A stretch of DNA of 43,444 nt, taken from the NCBI GenBank assembly GCA_023434145.1, contig JAEYTI010000308.1, positions 1 to 43,444 of the forward strand, read 5' to 3'. This document shows, one piece after another, positions 41,851 to 43,444 of this stretch. Made by a program: the position numbers and the translations under genes. The notes beneath the pieces were generated by a model that was given only the letters and a program-made list of their open reading frames with translations, was not told where the DNA came from and did no database searches. Position 1 is the first letter of the stretch, and each line of letters starts with the position of its first letter. This DNA comes from Chloroflexota bacterium. GTDB lineage: Bacteria; Chloroflexota; Anaerolineae; Anaerolineales; Anaerolineaceae.

Positions 41851-43262
41851 GGCGATTTGTCTCTTTTCTCCGTAACGGAAACGGCTGGCTCTGCCACCGC
41901 TTCTGGCATGATGATGGGGTCAATCTTTTTGCTCGAGTCGCGCTGTCCAATGAAGCAGTCGCAGTTGTAGAAGTCTTTGAGGTGATGGGCGTAAAAGCGG
42001 TAGCCAAAGTTCGTTACCCACCAGACCGGCACCTGAATGCGTGAGCCCATGAAGCGCCGCACCATATTGGGAATCGTGTAGGAATATTTCCAGGCGGCCT
42101 CGTGCCCGCTGTAAAGTTGCTCTACACTCATTTGCTTGGGCTGAAAGACTACGTGCTGCGCATCGTACAGTTCCCAATTGCGCGTGAGGATGCGGCCTTC
42201 ATCATCCAGACGTTTGTACAGGTTCGTGCCCGGAAAAGGGGTCACAATGGCAAAACGCGGCAGATCAATACTGGCTTCGACGGCAAAGCGGGCTGTTTCC
42301 ATAAATACATCTGGCGTGTCATCGTCCAGGCCAAAGGTGAAGCAGGCCATCAGGGTGATGCCGCGCTTGTGCAGGGCATCGACAATTGCGCGGTACTCTT
42401 CGGGCCGGTTAAAACCTTTGCGCACCGATTTCTGATTCTCGCGTGATATTGACTCAAAGCCGATCAGCAGCCCCGAACAGCCGCTGCGCGCCGCGAGATC
42501 GAGCAGTTTTTGATCGTGGTAAATGAGCGTGGTGGATAGGCCAAACCAATCGACCTTGAGCGGGATCAGGGCTTCGAACAGGCGCGAAGCATAGTCAACG
42601 TCGTTGATCAGGTTCAGGTCGATAAACATAATGCGCCGGTCATAGTGCTGGCGGATATCGGCGACCACCTCTTCCACTGGTTTATAGAAGGGCTTATTGC
42701 CCCAGGCATTCGGGGCTACGCAGAAGTCGCAGTTGTGGATGCACGAGCGCTGGGTCTCAAATACGTGGGTCGTGATAAAGCCCTGGCTTTTCATCATATC
42801 GCGGCGCGGGAAGGGCCGGTTGGCCAGGCTCAGGTCGGGAGACATGACGTAGCGCGCTTTCATCTGCCCGGCCCTGAAATCATACAGCAGTTCCGGCCAG
42901 GTGTCTTCAGCATAACCGACGACCACACTGTCGACATGTGGTTGTGCGTCATCGGGAACCAGGGTTGCGTGCGGGCCACCCATCACCACAGGGATACCCC
43001 GGCTGCGCAGCCGGTCAGCCAGTTCGTAGGCGCGTACCGCGTTGCCGGTTGTGGCCGTGATCCCTACCAGGTCGGCCTGTAACCGGTCGATGTCAATATC
43101 TTCGATCCCTTCATCGAGAATTTCCACGCTGGCGTTCAAGTCCGCCGGCACGAGCGACGCTAATGTGGTGAGGGTAAGCGGGGCATAGCGCAAGTTCTTC
43201 TTGAAAATCCCGCCGCGATGACGGTATAACGGGCCTTTTGGGGAAAGCAAAATTATTTTCAT
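41841..43262 (-). CDS. B12-binding-domain radical SAM protein, first gene of the cluster
   Basis: A 473-residue protein of a different subfamily from the three paralogues. The N-terminal cobalamin-binding region has NLRYAPLTLTTLASLVP and PVVMGGPHATLVP. The cluster site is Cys174, Cys178, Cys181 in RSCIHNCDFC, with an unusual Ser in place of the common Gly before the first Cys. The C-terminus is longer, with a hydrophilic tail of about 40 residues and a cysteine pair FYNCDCFIG that might bind metal. It heads the operon; the only visible promoter is 80-110 bases upstream. No strong ribosome site before ATG 43262. Function unknown; C-methylation or ring chemistry is the usual range of the family. 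Confidence 0.85.
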   Translation of the reverse strand: MKIILLSPKGPLYRHRGGIFKKNLRYAPLTLTTLASLVPADLNASVEILDEGIEDIDIDRLQADLVGITATTGNAVRAYELADRLRSRGIPVVMGGPHATLVPDDAQPHVDSVVVGYAEDTWPELLYDFRAGQMKARYVMSPDLSLANRPFPRRDMMKSQGFITTHVFETQRSCIHNCDFCVAPNAWGNKPFYKPVEEVVADIRQHYDRRIMFIDLNLINDVDYASRLFEALIPLKVDWFGLSTTLIYHDQKLLDLAARSGCSGLLIGFESISRENQKSVRKGFNRPEEYRAIVDALHKRGITLMACFTFGLDDDTPDVFMETARFAVEASIDLPRFAIVTPFPGTNLYKRLDDEGRILTRNWELYDAQHVVFQPKQMSVEQLYSGHEAAWKYSYTIPNMVRRFMGSRIQVPVWWVTNFGYRFYAHHLKDFYNCDCFIGQRDSSKKIDPIIMPEAVAEPAVSVTEKRDKSPCG

Positions 43263-43342
43263 CGGGGTCTCAGATAAAATACAGATGATGGAAACGATAT
43301 GAGTGCCAGAAAACGCAAATTTTGGGAGATAAGGTACATGCT

Positions 43343-43371
43343 ACAATATCATAATCACTGAGATTGTACAA
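43343..43371 (-). promoter_or_regulatory. Candidate promoter of the radical SAM cluster
   Basis: On the minus strand TTGTAC (43371-43366), exactly 17 bases, TATTGT (43348-43343). Predicted leader about 74 nt. I looked for a cobalamin riboswitch box in this leader and did not find one. Moderate match only. Confidence 0.45.
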
Positions 43372-43405
43372 GGCAGGCCCGCAAAGGGTGTATTTCAGTT
43401 TTGTG

Positions 43406-43444
43406 GTAGCAGTCTGGTGATGCTCAGCATCACCAGACTGCTAC
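43406..43444. repeat. Perfect hairpin at the right window edge
   Basis: Arms 43406-43423 and 43427-43444 are perfect 18-bp reverse complements around a TCA loop, and the right arm ends exactly at the last base. The stem may continue outside the window. Same 3-base-loop design as the internal elements. Confidence 0.8.

Noticed and set aside
43263..43444. Cobalamin riboswitch before the radical SAM cluster
   Set aside because: The B12-box pattern and expected length are not found; only a hairpin and a moderate promoter are visible.

Overview
The window looks like a chromosomal segment of a free-living bacterium of the Chloroflexota, most likely Anaerolineae. This is an inference from style: moderately high GC, an oligopeptide-type ABC transporter wired to plant-polysaccharide hydrolases, a PurD-PurM fusion, a PurS-PurL fusion and large B12-binding radical SAM proteins. 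No rRNA, tRNA, CRISPR array, phage gene or transposase was seen. Both window edges lie inside perfect inverted repeats, so they may be assembly breaks.

Region 1 (98-9040, plus strand) is a sugar-handling set: a BadF/NAGK-type sugar kinase, a GH38 alpha-mannosidase, a mannose-6-phosphate isomerase-like protein with an extra N-terminal domain, then an uncharacterised protein coupled to a PfkB/RfaE-like kinase, and a HAD phosphatase. Two nearly identical long hairpin elements precede the last two transcription blocks.

Region 2 (9306-20611) is an L-arabinoside utilisation operon read on the minus strand: Tat/lipoprotein-type solute-binding protein, two permeases, two ATPases, GH127 beta-L-arabinofuranosidase and GH51 alpha-L-arabinofuranosidase. 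A divergent LacI-family regulator sits upstream. The shared intergenic region holds two AACCGGTT-centred palindromes and a sigma70-type promoter on each strand.

Region 3 (20791-24939) is an arsenic module with two converging arms. The plus arm is ArsR, a small CxxC thioredoxin-like protein and an ArsP-type permease. The minus arm is a second ArsR carrying an in-frame stop codon, then Acr3. Three palindromes of the form ATTCNN-N4-NNGAAT sit on or beside the promoters, and the second arsR looks leaderless. A 293-bp MITE-like element lies between this module and guaB.

Region 4 (25277-36569, minus strand) is one purine operon, purSL-purQ-purC-purE-purF-purDM-purN-guaB. It covers PRPP to SAICAR plus IMP dehydrogenase, and is driven by a clear promoter upstream of purSL. 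PurE is class II, so PurK is not needed and is absent. PurD and PurM are fused, and tandem PurS-like modules are fused to PurL.

Region 5 (36669-43262, minus strand) is the least explained part: four B12-binding-domain radical SAM enzymes (three of them close paralogues) around a tandem GNAT-like protein. The genes are overlapping or tightly packed, and a 25-codon ORF is joined to both neighbours by ATGA overlaps. No known pathway is assigned; it is the best candidate here for an undescribed biosynthetic system.
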